This document shows, piece by piece, positions 11,687 through 22,744 of a stretch of DNA of 64,000 nucleotides. Location of the stretch: positions 310,001 through 374,000 of the forward strand of contig JAWWNJ010000038.1 of NCBI GenBank assembly GCA_037176885.1, in the 5' to 3' direction. Both the position numbers and the translations under genes were made by a program. A model generated the notes under the pieces. That model was not told where the DNA came from. It worked only from the letters and a program-made list of their open reading frames with translations, and made no database searches. This DNA comes from Favolaschia claudopus (lineage: Eukaryota; Basidiomycota; Agaricomycetes; Agaricales; Mycenaceae). Each line of letters begins with the position of its first letter. Position 1 is the stretch's first letter.

Positions 11687-12861
11687 ATGCGTGCGACACT
11701 GTCAGCCTTATCTGCGGCGGCTTTACTATTAGCCTTGGCGGTCACTTTTTGGCGACAGACTCCTATCAGCGGTGGTCAGCTCAAGCCTTTCCTAAGTATA
11801 CGTCGTTCGGATTCAGTATTTGTGTTCTGACAAGATCCGGCTATAGACGACATTGAGAGATGCGGCGGTTCCGGGTTCGGTCAATGGTGATTATGCACGT
11901 GGGCATTTTGTCATTTCCGCAGACGGAACCAAAACCTTTGTTGAAACGCGCGGTGCTTCGTCCAAGCCCGCTATTGTCTTTTTGCATGGTTTCGGTCTCG
12001 GTGCGATGGCGTTCAATGCCATCTTCGAGGATCCTGATTGGCTTTCCCAGGTTTTTATGGTGAGCAAGCATTGATTGAAAGGGCCAATCTGATTCGAAAA
12101 GGTGCGGTACGACACACGCGGGCACGGGAGAAGCGACAAGCCAACAGATGCAGCAGCATGGGAGTCACGGCGCCTTGCGCAGGACTTTGACGCTGTGGTG
12201 CAGAGCTGCGAGCTGAATCGGCCGTTCATATTGGCATGGTGAGTAAATCGTCGTTATCAACATCTGACTCAGACTCAACTCGCCTCCTCTGTCCAGGAGC
12301 AACGGCGGTAAGCCCGTGTTCCTTAACCCACATGCGTGTAAGGCCTGATCAGTGTCTAAGCTACCCACATCGTTGATATCCTATGTCTCGGGCGTCATCT
12401 ATGTTGCCCCCGTCCCCAACACAGCCGTCCTCGCCAGTGTTCTCTCCCCCGCGATTCTGTCACTCCCTTCGGGCCTTCTCACCCTCAACGACGTCGCCTA
12501 TTTCCAGAAAACCTACATTGCCTTCATCAATCTCTGCCACCCTGGTCTTGAGTGGAACTTCTATCTTGCGTGCCTGGGGGATGGCGTCGTTCAGCCCCGC
12601 GTCGTCACCGAGTTCCTCATTAATCGCACGCAGAGCACTGATGGGATATCAAGAGCCGGGGCTGGGGGGCTACCGTTTTTAGCAATTTTTGGAGGGGATG
12701 ATAGGATAGTGTTAAGACAGCCGGTATTGGATACGATTGAAGGGTGGAAGAATTTGAAAGTGCTGGACATTCCAAAGGCGGAACATTTTGTTTGGGTAAG
12801 TCAGCCAGACGTGTTCCGCAAGCAGATCTTGGAGTGGGTGGAAGGGAATGTGTCTCGCTGA
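11687..12861 (+). CDS. Alpha/beta hydrolase, spliced gene
   Basis: The core reads as an alpha/beta-hydrolase fold: DGTKTFVETRG, then PAIVFLHGFGLGAMAF (oxyanion-loop HGFG), YDTRGHGRSDKP, and the nucleophile elbow AWSNG, which is assembled across two introns. The acid is probably in GGDDRIVL and the base His in KAEHFVWVSQPDVF near the C-terminus. Introns read as 12,060-12,101, 12,239-12,296 and 12,308-12,352, all GT..AG, and the stop is at 12,859-12,861. A likely first exon at 11,687 encodes a hydrophobic segment (LSAAALLLALAVTFW) that could be a signal peptide or membrane anchor. Its splice to the catalytic part (near 11,853) could not be resolved, so the N-terminus is tentative. The nucleophile motif is A-x-S-x-G rather than G-x-S-x-G. 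The substrate is unknown. It is the only ordinary enzyme gene seen here. Confidence 0.8.
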
Positions 12862-13289
12862 GTCGAGTCGCTCACCATCAACTTTTCACATCTAGTATTT
12901 TCACGGCTTGAATACATTCGGAATCCACATTGTACAGTGCCACTCGTGACATCTCGAATACCATATATGGGGTCGTGAGAACGTATGTCCGATCCAGAGA
13001 TCTGACACCGCTTGCGGCCGGGCCAGAAATCCGGGATCGATACGGTTCGATACGGTAGCCGGGATCGATACGGTTCGATTTTGGTATGTGGCTTCTTACA
13101 GATCAACTTTATATTGCTCTGTTTGCTCCTGTGCGCGTATAAACTCGGATTCCTTTGGCCCATTAATATTCCACGGCATGTTATCGTATATGAAATAGGC
13201 CCGCGGTACGGCTACAATCGGGAAAGCACCACCTTCGACCCAGTTCGACATCAAATATCGTATCAAAAGCTCCGCTACGCCCACTCAGC

Positions 13290-13640
13290 CAGCCCATACT
13301 CCGGCTGCTGCCCTTCCTCCGCCCGCTCAGCCCACTCCTTCATCAAGTACCGATAAAATCCTTGAAATGCTGGCAATGAACATGCTCATGCAGCAGCAGC
13401 ACCACACGCCTATCCTACCCCCGCCTGTCGCACCAGCGCTACCAACCGCCAATTAAGTTGTGTCGGCACCGCCGTCGCCCGTCAAACTTCCGGCTCATCG
13501 CATGATAAACCTTACCGACTTCTGTCTGCGCTACGCGTCTCGACAAATTGGAGTACGAACCCGGTGACCATGGGATCAAACGTCTTGCACGCGAGGAATG
13601 GCAAGGTTTCGTGGGATTCTCTTGCAATGTACAACATAGC
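13290..13640 (+). pseudogene. Degraded fragment of a proline-rich/SAM-like protein
   Basis: A short proline/alanine-rich stretch with a KILEMLAMNMLMQQQ-like helix precedes a piece reading LTDFCLRYASRQIG. Another frame gives KLEYEPGDHGIKRLAREEWQ. Together they resemble the end of repeat-associated agaricomycete proteins with a SAM-like C-terminus. Stops and a frame change break it. This is weak, partly from memory of the family, and no function is claimed. Confidence 0.3.
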
Positions 13641-13671
13641 AGATCCCTCGAATAGAACCAATGTATTGTAG

Positions 13672-14790
13672 CTAGTCATGAACAATGTACCCCGCATGAT
13701 CAAACCAAGCCCGCGCCTTCTCAGCTGTGATGATACACGCCGTCGATTCCATGAGAATAAGGATAGGGTCCTCGGCTGCTCGGATGAACTGGCCATTTGC
13801 GCGAAGGTAAGCTTTCCCTACAAATAATTGCATCAATATCGACTGGATGCGACCGAATTTGACCCGACGTACATGCGCTGAAGGATTCCTCAATGGGGTT
13901 CAGATCAGGCGAGTACGGAGGCAGGTATAAGAGCATGATGCCTGACGATAAATCAGACAGAGGACAGCAACAAATTTGGGGGTGAAAACTACCTTGCGCA
14001 TTCAGGACTTCTTGAAGAGAGTCAGTATGGTGAATCCGACAGTTGTCCATGACAAGGACACTGTTATCGTCCGGAAAAACACCCATTTGAGGGACCTGGA
14101 ACATATTAGCAGCGCGCAAACAGTATACGACTCACTCACCACATCTTCTAAATCAAAGAATCCAAATGAATCCAAGGAGCCCTCGACGACTCTTTGTGCT
14201 ATATAGCCATCCATGCTCATTGCCGCTACCAGAGTATATCGCACACCCCGAATGAAGAAGTCTTCGAAATCTGCGGGCATCCCGATAGGCGCGCGCCCGT
14301 AGCGGCGGGCAACATCATGCTCATTCTTGCTGGACTCGTCCACGGTAACAAACTCTCGTCCTGTTCCGGAGAAGCCAGTTTGGATGGCGTGAAAGTATAC
14401 CCGACGACGCTCAACATCTCTTTCGACAGCGATCTTGTGTAAGAGCTTGCGTGTAAGTCCGGTCTTCTCGAGTGTTTCCTGCAGTGAGCTGATGGAGATG
14501 CTGATATCTTGGTGGATGAGGAGCCACCACTGAAGCTCAGTGAGGTAGGTATCAGCATGGCGCGTGTAGATCTCCTTGATGGCAGTCAAAGCTGCGAGGC
14601 CAATGATACGAGGCCGGCCAAAGATAGGTGGGGGCGGAGGGGAGACGGAACCGAATTCTTCAAATAGATTCGCCCAGCGATAGAGACTGGCTTGTGAGAC
14701 AAGGAGAGTTGAGCAAATCGCGCTCTTGTCCCACCCAGGGAGAAGCCGACCGAATTTCTCATGCGGAAGCGTGAACTTCTCAGTTCTGTT
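13672..14790 (-). CDS. Tc1/mariner-type DDE transposase, spliced
   Basis: On the minus strand the N-terminal helix-turn-helix (LVSQASLYRWANLFEEFG, then GRPRI) is followed by an IS630/Tc1-type DDE domain. The first Asp is in REFVTVDESSKNEHDVARRY, the second in DNSVLVMDNCRIHH, and the third acidic residue in YLPPYSPDLNPIEESF. Three introns with GT..AG ends (14,096-14,139; 13,942-13,993; 13,818-13,872) join the blocks in frame. The protein ends AWFDHAGYIVHD at a TAG at 13,672-13,674. No start Met is visible, and the 5' limit near 14,790 is where similarity fades into a gypsy gag fragment. Such proteins cut and paste DNA at TA sites. I could not define TIRs. All catalytic acids are visible, so it may be only recently inactive or N-terminally truncated. 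Confidence 0.75.
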
Positions 14791-14799
14791 TACGACTTC

Positions 14800-16425
14800 G
14801 ACGATTCAGCGACTATTGCGGACGGAAATTGTGAATGGTGCACCTCGCTCCTGGCGCACAATTCTTGACACTCAGAAATTCCTCACCGTTGTTCAATTCC
14901 ATCAAGCAATCGTTTTTCACAAGGAAACTTTGCTTGACTTGCCGATGGATAACGCGGAGTTATTGAATCGTCAAAATCGCGACTTTCGGCCCTACAAGTC
15001 CCAGGAGAAGACCGACGTTGCACACCTAGTGGGCTCATCTTCGACTCTGCCGCCACCGCGTTTCCCCAAAGACGACAGTAACGTTTCGAAGAAGGCTACT
15101 CCAGCTTCGAAAGGAGCACGGCCTTGTCGTCATTGTGGAAGCGGTATGCATTGGGATAACGAATGCAAGCATATGTTCAGTGGCAATAAATTTGCTCGGG
15201 CAAATCTTGTAACCGCAACGGCCGAGGATACCAATGCCCAGGAGGACTCGTACGACGAGTTGTACTCGTCATTCCCAAAAGTAACTGGAATCGGAAATCG
15301 CTTGCTCAGCGATCTTCCATTACAGTTAGCTGTTCACTCATTTGGTATCAAATGTAGAGTATGAGCATATGCTCCTACACATGAAATTATTAAGCCCCAG
15401 TGTGTTTTGTTGTGGTTCGAATTGCCATCTAGGTCATTCACACATCAAGATGCCAAATTCTGCTTTCATTGTGCACCTTTGTTGAAGCCTGAATTGGCTC
15501 TGAGACTTCATGTATACATTCCTGACATAGTAAAGCTATTTTATCAGTTCTCACCTGGCCAATATTGTGGCGACTGCGTTCTGGAAAGGCAAACAATGAC
15601 AAATTGACGGAAATTCGAAGATTAAATATTTCACTGGCTGTGAGATACTTCATGCTGGGGTAATGTCATGAAACTTGAAGCAAACATGACCTAGATAAGG
15701 AATATGTATACCAAACTCACTTGGGTGTCATAATTCCCATGTAAAACGCAACATTCCGGTTACTTTTGGGAATGACGAGTACTATGGGCTCGATGATGAA
15801 GAGCAGGATTTTGAATTGGCCCTTCAGTCTACCGGTCCTTCAACTTTTCAGGTCAGCGCTGACTCAGAAACTGGGGGGGATGTTACACCGGCACTGAAGG
15901 GAAACATCGGGCGTAGAAACTCGCAAGCGGCGCGTGTTGAAGAAATTGAAGACGAAGAAGACGTACCAAATACCCATTTGCATCCTCTTTCCCCGCATCG
16001 AATTCTCGAACCTAATGAAGATTATATTCCTTTTCCTTCTCCGACTAATATTCGCAACTCTTCGGCGAACAATATACCATCTGATACCTCCATCGCGCGG
16101 ATTTCTTCCCAGAAGTGACATCGGCCGCCGACGACGACTCGGACGAGGACTCACCTGAATCCTCCCGTTCGTCAAGCCGGTGTTGAATTGCCGCTCTCGT
16201 CGAAGACTGGCTCGGGAGATTGAAGCGTGTAACTATCGCGTTGTTGAATCGACCGATACATCTCCGCTAGCGCCTCTAATCGAGTTGCGCAAACACATGG
16301 CGCGACCCGCAGGTAGCACCTTCCTGGGCTCCAGTGCTACTGAAGCGAATGCCACTGTTGGAAGTCTTACCACGGATCCTATTCGCGTTGTTATCGACTC
16401 TGGCTCCGATATCACTAGTGGGTCC
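14800..16425 (+). pseudogene. Ty3/gypsy gag-protease remnant, interrupted by a MITE
   Basis: The plus-strand gag-like sequence ends in a CCHC knuckle (CRHCGSGMHWDNECKH, about 15,122-15,170). It then reads AQEDSYDELY, where a 515-bp TIR element interrupts it. The frame resumes as YGLDDEEQDFELALQ at 15,783. After an acidic, disordered linker with at least one frame change, the aspartic protease signature VVIDSGSDITS appears near 16,390-16,425. There the sequence passes abruptly into a LINE. The 5' side abuts the mariner transposase. RT, RNase H and integrase of this copy are absent. The knuckle binds RNA, and the DSG motif belongs to a retropepsin. Confidence 0.75.
15265..15779. mobile_element. 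MITE inserted in gypsy gag (TA target site)
   Basis: The ends are reverse complements over about 27 bp with one mismatch (left CTCGTCATTCCCAAAAGTAA, right its complement at 15,754-15,779). TA occurs on both sides (15,263-15,264 and 15,780-15,781). Removing the element and one TA leaves the gag reading frame continuous, so the target duplication is TA. The 515-bp interior has no recognisable gene. A related single terminus occurs at 44,081-44,104. Confidence 0.85.
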
Positions 16426-16439
16426 GCGCCATATTCAAG

Positions 16440-18605
16440 TCATCCGTTGCACTCGGCGCAAAACCCACACCATACAAAGCCAACATCGCGACCCCGGTGC
16501 ACAAACAGGGCAAGAAGGACAAGACGTCGCCGAAAGCATGGCGGCCAGTGGAGAACTTTGAGCACATCCTTGCCAAAACCCCTGGAACGCCTGATCGCTT
16601 ACTATCCGTCACCTTCCGCTGCGTCGACGAGGGAACTCCGCAGGGCTCTGCCCTATCTGTGATTATTTTCCTTTTGGTCATCAATCGCTTACTGCGTCGC
16701 CTCAAGGAAATCAAAGTCTTTATCAGCTGGAAGTACGGGTTCATCGACGATACAAACTTCAGCACGGCCAGCCGTTCAGCTTCTCAGAATGTTGGGGTTC
16801 TCAATAGGGCCGCTTCAGTCGCCAACTCCTGGTCCGACGATGACGAAGCTACCTTTGAAGAGTCAAAAACCGAGCTCGTGCACCACTCGCCTGGCCGGGA
16901 GGACCTCTCAAGCTACTGCGTTAACTTCAACGGCGTTATGATTCGCCCATCGGAGACGGTCAAGTGGATTGGTGTAGTCATTGACTCAAAGCTTACGGGC
17001 GATGCGCATATCAAGGCGCGGGCTGCTTCTGCTACTAGGGCCCTCGGCGCTTCGCTTGCCCTCACGCACTCGGTATGGGGACTACGGCCGCTAATGGTTC
17101 GTGACCTAGCTCGGTCTGTGGTTCTACCTAGGGCAGATTATGGCGTCAGCTGTTTCCTTCCCCTCCCCCCGAAGTCACTGAAACCGCTGGAGCGTGTCAA
17201 CAAATGTATTGCGCGCTGTATCACAGGTGGATTCGGTACAGCGTCCCTCGCTGCTCTTGAAAAGGAAGCGGCCATCCTCCCAGCACCTCTCCGTCTTCAG
17301 CGCGATCTCCTCCATCGTGTTGCTCAATATCTCACCTTCCCGGAATCACACGGTATCGTCCCCATTCTGAGTGACGCCATCCACTCCGCACCGCGCATCG
17401 CTCATTATGCTTCCCCCTTGCACTTTGTAGAACGCCTTCCGCTAGTCCGGTGGCCACCAAACGTCCCACCCAGCGGCGCGCGTATCCGATATCGCGAATG
17501 CAAGTCCTCCCGCTCCCCCATCGAAGTTACGGCTGGCGGAAGGCAAGTAACCTTGACTGCTCCTCCCGTAACTTCGGATGATAACGTGCAGCTTACCCTG
17601 GGTATGGAACGGATCGCACCGGTCTACTCACCTCCTTGGGCTGAACATCTTCCCGTCACCACCATAATCCCACCCAAGTCATCCGCCGTCGGCGTGCTGG
17701 ACGAGCTCATTCGCGACCCCAGTTATGCTGCATCCACTTGGTACACGGATGGGTCGTTGTTGGAGGGTAAGGCTGGCGGTGCAGCGGTCTTAGCGGTTGG
17801 GGTTAAGATTCGAGAGCGAATTCTACTTCCTCTGGGAGACGGCCAGGTCGCAGAGGGGGAGATGGAAGGCTTGTTATGTGCCACGCGGCGTGCGATTGAG
17901 TGTGGCGTCACACACATCCTGATTGTATCTGACTCCCAAGCCGCGCTGACAGGGATCCTCTCTACTGCTCCGCGTTCCGGCCAACATCGCACCATTGCCT
18001 ATGACCGCCTTGTTCGCTCCGCCATGGCACATCTCCCTGCTCTACGCATCACCAATCTCTGGACCCCTGCCCACATCGGCACCGAGGGCAATGAGCTCGC
18101 AGACGACGCGGCCAAAGCCGCTACTCTTCTCGAACCCCGGGCTGACGTTCCAGTGTCCCTTACCTCCTGCAAACGGGCCATCAACACCCAGGTCCTCTCC
18201 CTCTGGCACGCACAGTGGAAGGTTGCCACTACGGGCCGCGGACTTCGCGAAATTGATAGCTCGCCACCTTCGCTTGTCTTACGAACCCCCTACGTGTCCT
18301 CTCTGTCCAGAGCGGAATCCTCCATTCTGGCCCGGCTGCGCACTGATTTCTCATCCCTCAATGCGCACCAATTTTGCCGTCGACTCACTGCATCCCCTGC
18401 ATGCGAAGCCTGTGGCGCAGCTAGAGAAACTCGCGCACATTTCCTCCTCTACTGCCCAGCATGGGAACCCTTCCGCCCTCCCCTCCAGAAATTGTCCTAC
18501 GAGGCGGGACTTCTCGGCGCCGTCGACGTCCGTCGCCTCCTGGGCAACCGAAAGCTACTTAAGCCGCTCCTCAAGTTCATCGCGCAAACCGGTCGTTTCA
18601 CCTGA
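16440..18605 (+). pseudogene. LINE ORF2 remnant: RT (internally deleted), RNase H, C-terminal zinc knuckle
   Basis: The frame from 16,497 runs 702 codons to 18,605. It starts with the RT finger motif KKDKTSPKAWRPVENFEHIL, then jumps to DEGTPQGSALSVIIF and YGFIDDTN (the catalytic box, FIDD here). The part normally between these is missing, so the RT has an internal deletion. There follows a thumb/connection region, then an RNase H domain (TWYTDGSLLEGKAGGAAV; LIVSDSQAAL; NLWTPAHIGTEGNELADDAAK, with acids in each). The C-terminus has a CEACGAARETRAHFLLYC knuckle. No endonuclease domain precedes the RT: the sequence changes directly from gypsy protease to LINE. This layout matches I/Tad-like LINEs with RNase H. 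Confidence 0.85.
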
Positions 18606-18791
18606 TCCCCTACTTTTTTCTCATTTTCTCATCTCTCTCTCTCCTTAGATTACCTGATTACCTTACCTATTACCATATACCTCTCGATGCAATTCCCTTA
18701 TATACCAATTTCGTCCAATACCCCAATATTTACCGATACACCCTCGCCAATAATTTCCCCATACGCTTTCACCTTATTTCCTTATCTCATA
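18606..18791 (+). other. LINE 3' untranslated region, pyrimidine-rich
   Basis: About 185 bp of C/T- and AT-rich sequence without a gene lies between the LINE stop codon and the TA target of the next TIR element. No poly(A) tail or simple microsatellite end could be assigned with confidence. Confidence 0.4.
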
Positions 18792-18898
18792 AGGTAGGCG
18801 TCAGTCACTTACAACAAGCGGTCACATGACGTGTCACGTCACGCGTAACGCGGCAAAAATTTCGACACGAAAACAAAACCTGCTGGATTTTGCTCAAC

Positions 18899-19150
18899 AA
18901 GCTTAAGCACCCCGCCTTCGGCGGGGCCGGCTCGCTGCGCTCGCGTCCCTCCCTACGGCTGGTGCACAGCTTGTCGGGGCTCCGCCCCAAACCCCGCATG
19001 TTTTTTTTTTGCTGGATTCCGTGCCCGCGGCGCCGCACTGCCGCTCGCTGCACTCGCCGGCGCGCGTCGCCGGGGACCGCGTGTGAAAAGTCACCTGCTT
19101 TTTCACGTGAATTATCACGGGACCTGCGGTCCCGTAGTCTCTTTTATTAT
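18899..19150 (+). repeat. GC-rich modular repeat, core plus tail B (copy 3)
   Basis: It has the same AAGCTTAAGCACCCCGCC start and GC-rich core as the repeats at 1232-1774. It ends in tail B with the GGGACCTGCGGTCCC palindrome. The next copy follows immediately. Confidence 0.75.
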
Positions 19151-19431
19151 AAGCACCCCGCCTTCGGCAGGGCCGGCTCGCTGCGCTCGCGTCCCTCCCT
19201 ACGGCTGGTGCACAGCTTGTCGGGGCTCCGCCCCAAACCCCGCGCGGTTTTTTTGCTGGATTCCTTGCCCGCGGCGCCGCACTGCCGCTCGCTGCACTCG
19301 CCGGCGCGCGGCGCCGGGGACCGCGTGTGAGTTTCAACATCTCGACAGCCGGTTGTGTTGTAGGATGTTGACAAAACCCCGTGATTTTCTGTCAAAAGTC
19401 ACGCGACTGATGGCCTGACCCTCTTTTCAAG
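19151..19431 (+). repeat. GC-rich modular repeat, core plus tail A (copy 4)
   Basis: It starts AAGCACCCCGCC, so it lacks the leading AAGCTT. It carries tail A and ends CTTTTCAAG just before the TA of a MITE. The tail order here (B then A) is opposite to that at 1232-1774 (A then B). Confidence 0.75.
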
Positions 19432-19433
19432 TA

Positions 19434-19698
19434 CTGTAGTATTATGTTCAATTCGTAAGGCGGTTTTGGGTGTGACACCCCTTACGAATTTGCCCTTTCG
19501 TAAGGGGGCGTTGGGACACTGTGACTTACGAAAAAATTTCGTTTTTTACCCCCTTTTCAGGCCCAAAATCGCACCAAATTTCGTGTCACAGGGGGAAACC
19601 TTTCGTAGGACCCCTTTGTGACGCTGTGACTTACGAAAATTTTCGTAGGATTTCGGGTCTGTGACCTGTGACCCTACGAATTGAACGTAATACTACAG
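19434..19698. mobile_element. MITE family 1, copy 1
   Basis: The TIRs CTGTAGTATTATGTTCAATT and complement are about 24 bp, and TA is on both sides (19,432-19,433; 19,699-19,700). The interior is rich in CTTACGAA/TTCGTAAG motifs and has the 16-bp palindrome TACGAAAATTTTCGTA. Other copies are at 25,733-25,994 and 57,865-58,119. Confidence 0.9.
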
Positions 19699-20031
19699 TA
19701 TAGGATTTCAACGATTTTGAGGTCGAAAAAATTTTGGTCATTATGTAATCATAACTGGAGATAGGATGAGATTTCTCTAGTCATCGTTGTATGATGCCCC
19801 AAGATGTTGCGCACTGCAGCCAATGTCCACGGTATAGTATGTATGCTGTTGTGCTGGCGGCTTGCCGGTAATTGATGGGATCCTACCCTATATAGTGCGT
19901 GGGAGCATTACATAAGCGGCAAACTTCGCTCTCGTCCCAAACCAAAATGGCTCCAATCGCTGAAAAACTCATTTCTGCATTCAAAAAAAATGGGTTGGAA
20001 GAATGGTCTACTGCTCCATCACAAGATAGTA

Positions 20032-20537
20032 CTGTACTATTTCGATCAATTCGTCTGTCGCGCGTCACAGGCACCTGGATTGACGAATATTTTCGTTCCT
20101 GTCACAGGTCACCGGAGGGATTGACGAATGTGACCGAAAAGTTGAAAAAACCGGGAAAATAGGCTTTAAAATTCGATGTTTCGTCCACACACCTCGTTGA
20201 GCCCCCAAAACAAACATTTCTGGCGCTTTTCCCGAAGTCTTTTATGCTAGTGTGTCATCTTGGTCTCTGACTGGCTCAAACGATCGCGAATTCCAGCCAT
20301 TTCAGTCTTTTTAGAGCAAAATCTTGCAAAAGCAGCCGCATTCATCCGGGAGTTGCAATTCTGGGGCTGCAAATTGTTCAAATTTCTCTGAAAAGAGGTG
20401 AGCAAACCCGACCCAGTTTCGGCACCATTGACGAATATTTCGAGGTGTCACGCTCGATTCAGCCCAAAGACGAACTTTAAATTTCGTTTCGAGGTGTCAC
20501 AGGTCACAGGCCGGGTGAATTGACCGAAATGGTACAG
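20032..20537. mobile_element. MITE family 2 (related to family 1)
   Basis: The left end CTGTACTATTTCGATCAATT and the right end form inverted repeats of about 26 bp with a few mismatches, flanked by TA (20,030-20,031; 20,538-20,539). The termini share CTGTA and TCAATTCG blocks with family 1. The 506-bp interior lacks a gene. Confidence 0.75.
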
Positions 20538-20697
20538 TATTTTTAAATTCTGAGACCAGGGATGTCTTCCATTTGCTCAAATACACCATTTCTAGGTCCC
20601 ACTTTTTACCCTAATGTTTTGTGGCCAGAGCTTAATGGCTGTCACACTTTGGTCATGTGACCGCTTGTTGTACAGTAAGTGACTGACGCCCACCTTA

Positions 20698-21031
20698 TTA
20701 TCATCGTAGCATCACATTGCACCGAATAACACAGGAATCCCAAAGATTTTTACGGCGCCGGATCAGGTAGCATCCAAAGAACATCTTTGACCCTCAAAAT
20801 ATGTCTCTGAAGTCAGCGTGGAAGGCAGAAAACGACGGAACATGTACAGAAGGTGCTTGATTGGAGACAAACAAGGACAAATATGCCGTTTCCGGAAAGG
20901 GCGAACAATGCTATGGATTCAAGTTTGATGCGAATAAAAGTGATATGTGGTGAACAGAGTGCGGAGCCATCCGAAACTAGAGCTGCAAAAAAATCAGGCA
21001 CATGAACGACACAATTGTGAATCTGCGGCAC
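20698..21031. other. No gene recognised
   Basis: This stretch lies between the TIR element and the 3' end of the Myb/SANT-like gene. It presumably contains that gene's 3' untranslated region. No motif is visible. Confidence 0.35.
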
Positions 21032-22307
21032 CTAGAAATCCAACAGCCCGGCATCCTCCAGAATGCCTTCGATAATGCCGATACGACGAGAACGATCTTC
21101 TTCGAGAATGAAAACACGAGCAGCAGCAGGATTACCACAGAGGTGACTTGAAACGGCACGGTAAAGTCGTCCGCGGGGGTCGTCAGGGAGAAGCGTCTTG
21201 TCCTTGAGAATATCAACCACGTTGTCGACATGGCGAAGGTCTTCGGGTGATAATTGGCTGACCAACTGCAGCCGACAGAGTTTCGATGGAGCGTGCAATC
21301 TGACTACCAGCCTCAGCATTGCGACGTGCGTTGCCGGAGCTTGTGCGTCTGCGCTTGTCGTGACGCTTGTCGGAAGCCTTGCTGTTCTCGGAGTGCGTCG
21401 TCACGTCCTCACTTGCAGCGCGCTCACGACGCTTGGACGCTTTGCGTGGAATCTGTATGGAGTCAAAAAAGAAACATGAGAAGCAACAAGCGGACGTACA
21501 ATAGCTAGCTCGTCGTCAAATTCACCACGGGGTTGAGATGCTGGAGAGGGGGGAGCGGAAAAGCGTGGGGAGGGAGGGATATCTGGTGGAGGATTGTCGC
21601 CTGGACCGAGGTTCATGTCGACATCGTCAAGAGCGGTGCGTGAGGTACTGGAGGAGGGACGAGGCGTGGTAACAGTCGAGGGAGCAGCCGTAGCGGAAGG
21701 GGATACAGCGGACGACTTTCTTGCTTTCGACTTGCGCTTGCCGAGAATCTTCACGTTCTTCCCAGTAGCCTTGTTCACTGCGCCGGAAAACAGCTCATCA
21801 AGCTCATTCCAGTAGGGGCAGGATGTGTCGAAGCAAGGCCCGTATTTGGCGCCGCGAACCTGTGACGTAGATGGGATGAAGAATGGCCAGAGGAAAGCTA
21901 GACACGCACCCGCACAAAATCCTCGACATATTCCTCCGTGTTTGTCGCATGCTTCAAATTGTCGTCCCACCCGCTGCCTGAGAAACCTTTCACGAAAACA
22001 TACAGTTCATATTTCGCTTTAAGCTACAAGATTGAAGATGTCAGTAGCTGCAGACAAAGAGGTGTGGAATACGCACATTTGCGAGCTTACTCTGACACTT
22101 CCCTGAATCTTTCTTAGGATCCGCGCTGGGATTGACAGCAGCAACGGCGTTTACAGCGAGGGTCCAGCCTTGAGGTCGGAAACCGTTTCCACTCATGAAT
22201 TTTTGCTTCTTCGCGTCGTCCAAGCCGGAAAAGAGAGCCTTCGTTTCATCTTCATTCCATACGGCATTTTTGCGGGCGGCAGGGGCGTCGTCAGCTTCAG
22301 GAGCCAT
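21032..22307 (-). CDS. Myb/SANT-like DNA-binding protein, spliced, with a probable late frameshift
   Basis: Exon 1 (22,077-22,307) starts MAPEADDAPAARKNAVWNED and carries a SANT-like segment (VWNEDETKALFSGL... GWTLAVNAVAAV). Exon 2 (21,910-22,023) encodes LKAKYELYVFVKGFSGSGWD. Exon 3 (21,500-21,859) encodes CPYWNELDELFSGAVNKATGK and a Ser/Pro-rich linker. Introns are 22,024-22,076, 21,860-21,909 and 21,453-21,499, all GT..AG. The last exon (basic KASKRRERAASED, then SIETLSAAVG) must change frame near 21,255 to reach the coding-like end (LSPEDLRHVDNVVDILKDK... EDAGLLDF, stop 21,032). This is either a 1-nt frameshift or a missed intron. The architecture matches repeat-associated Myb/SANT-like proteins that recur in agaricomycete transposon regions. 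A role in binding transposon ends is inference. Confidence 0.7.
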
Positions 22308-22744
22308 TGCGAAGAGACCAAGATAGAGATAGAAGGTGTACGAGACGATAGTTTGAGTGCAAGATACGGAAGATAGAATGTAAAGGCAAGGATCGCCACG
22401 CGTGACAATGGACGTGACAATTTATGAAATTTGGGTTTATTTAGGGATCATTTATGTGCACCCGACCAGGGCCTAACAATCTTGAAAACCATTCGCTGTG
22501 GCTTACCGCCAGTTTGGGTCTGGACATAGGTTTTGAAATCAAGCAATTTCGACGGAACGTCCGGCATCGATAGTAAATCAAACACAAAAAGTGCTGTTTC
22601 CGCCAAGGTTTCCGCCAAGGTTTCCGCTCTTTGCAGGCGACGGACGGCGAGATATAGGGTGAAGGAGGCTCAGATAAATCAGTTAAGTCTCCCTCCTTTT
22701 TCTCCCTTTTTTCTCTTTTTTCGTTTTGAAAAAACGGGATTTTT
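22308..22744. other. No gene recognised
   Basis: This is the spacer between the Myb/SANT-like gene and the truncated transposase. It contains a direct duplication GTTTCCGCCAAG (about 22,600) and a T-rich run. Confidence 0.35.

Larger units (their letters stand above)
18792..20695. mobile_element. TIR element of 1.9 kb containing nested repeats and MITEs
   Basis: The left end AGGTAGGCGTCAGTCACTTA is matched in reverse complement at the right end (20,652-20,695). Both continue into ACAACAAGCGGTCACATGAC, with a 4-bp difference inside. TA flanks both sides (18,790-18,791 and 20,696-20,697). The interior contains two GC-rich modular repeats and two TA-flanked MITEs, and no transposase. It is non-autonomous, with a Tc1/mariner-like TA target inferred. 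Confidence 0.75.

Noticed and set aside
17995..18648. 217-aa plus-strand frame
   Set aside because: It overlaps the LINE RNase H frame, which has clear domain content.
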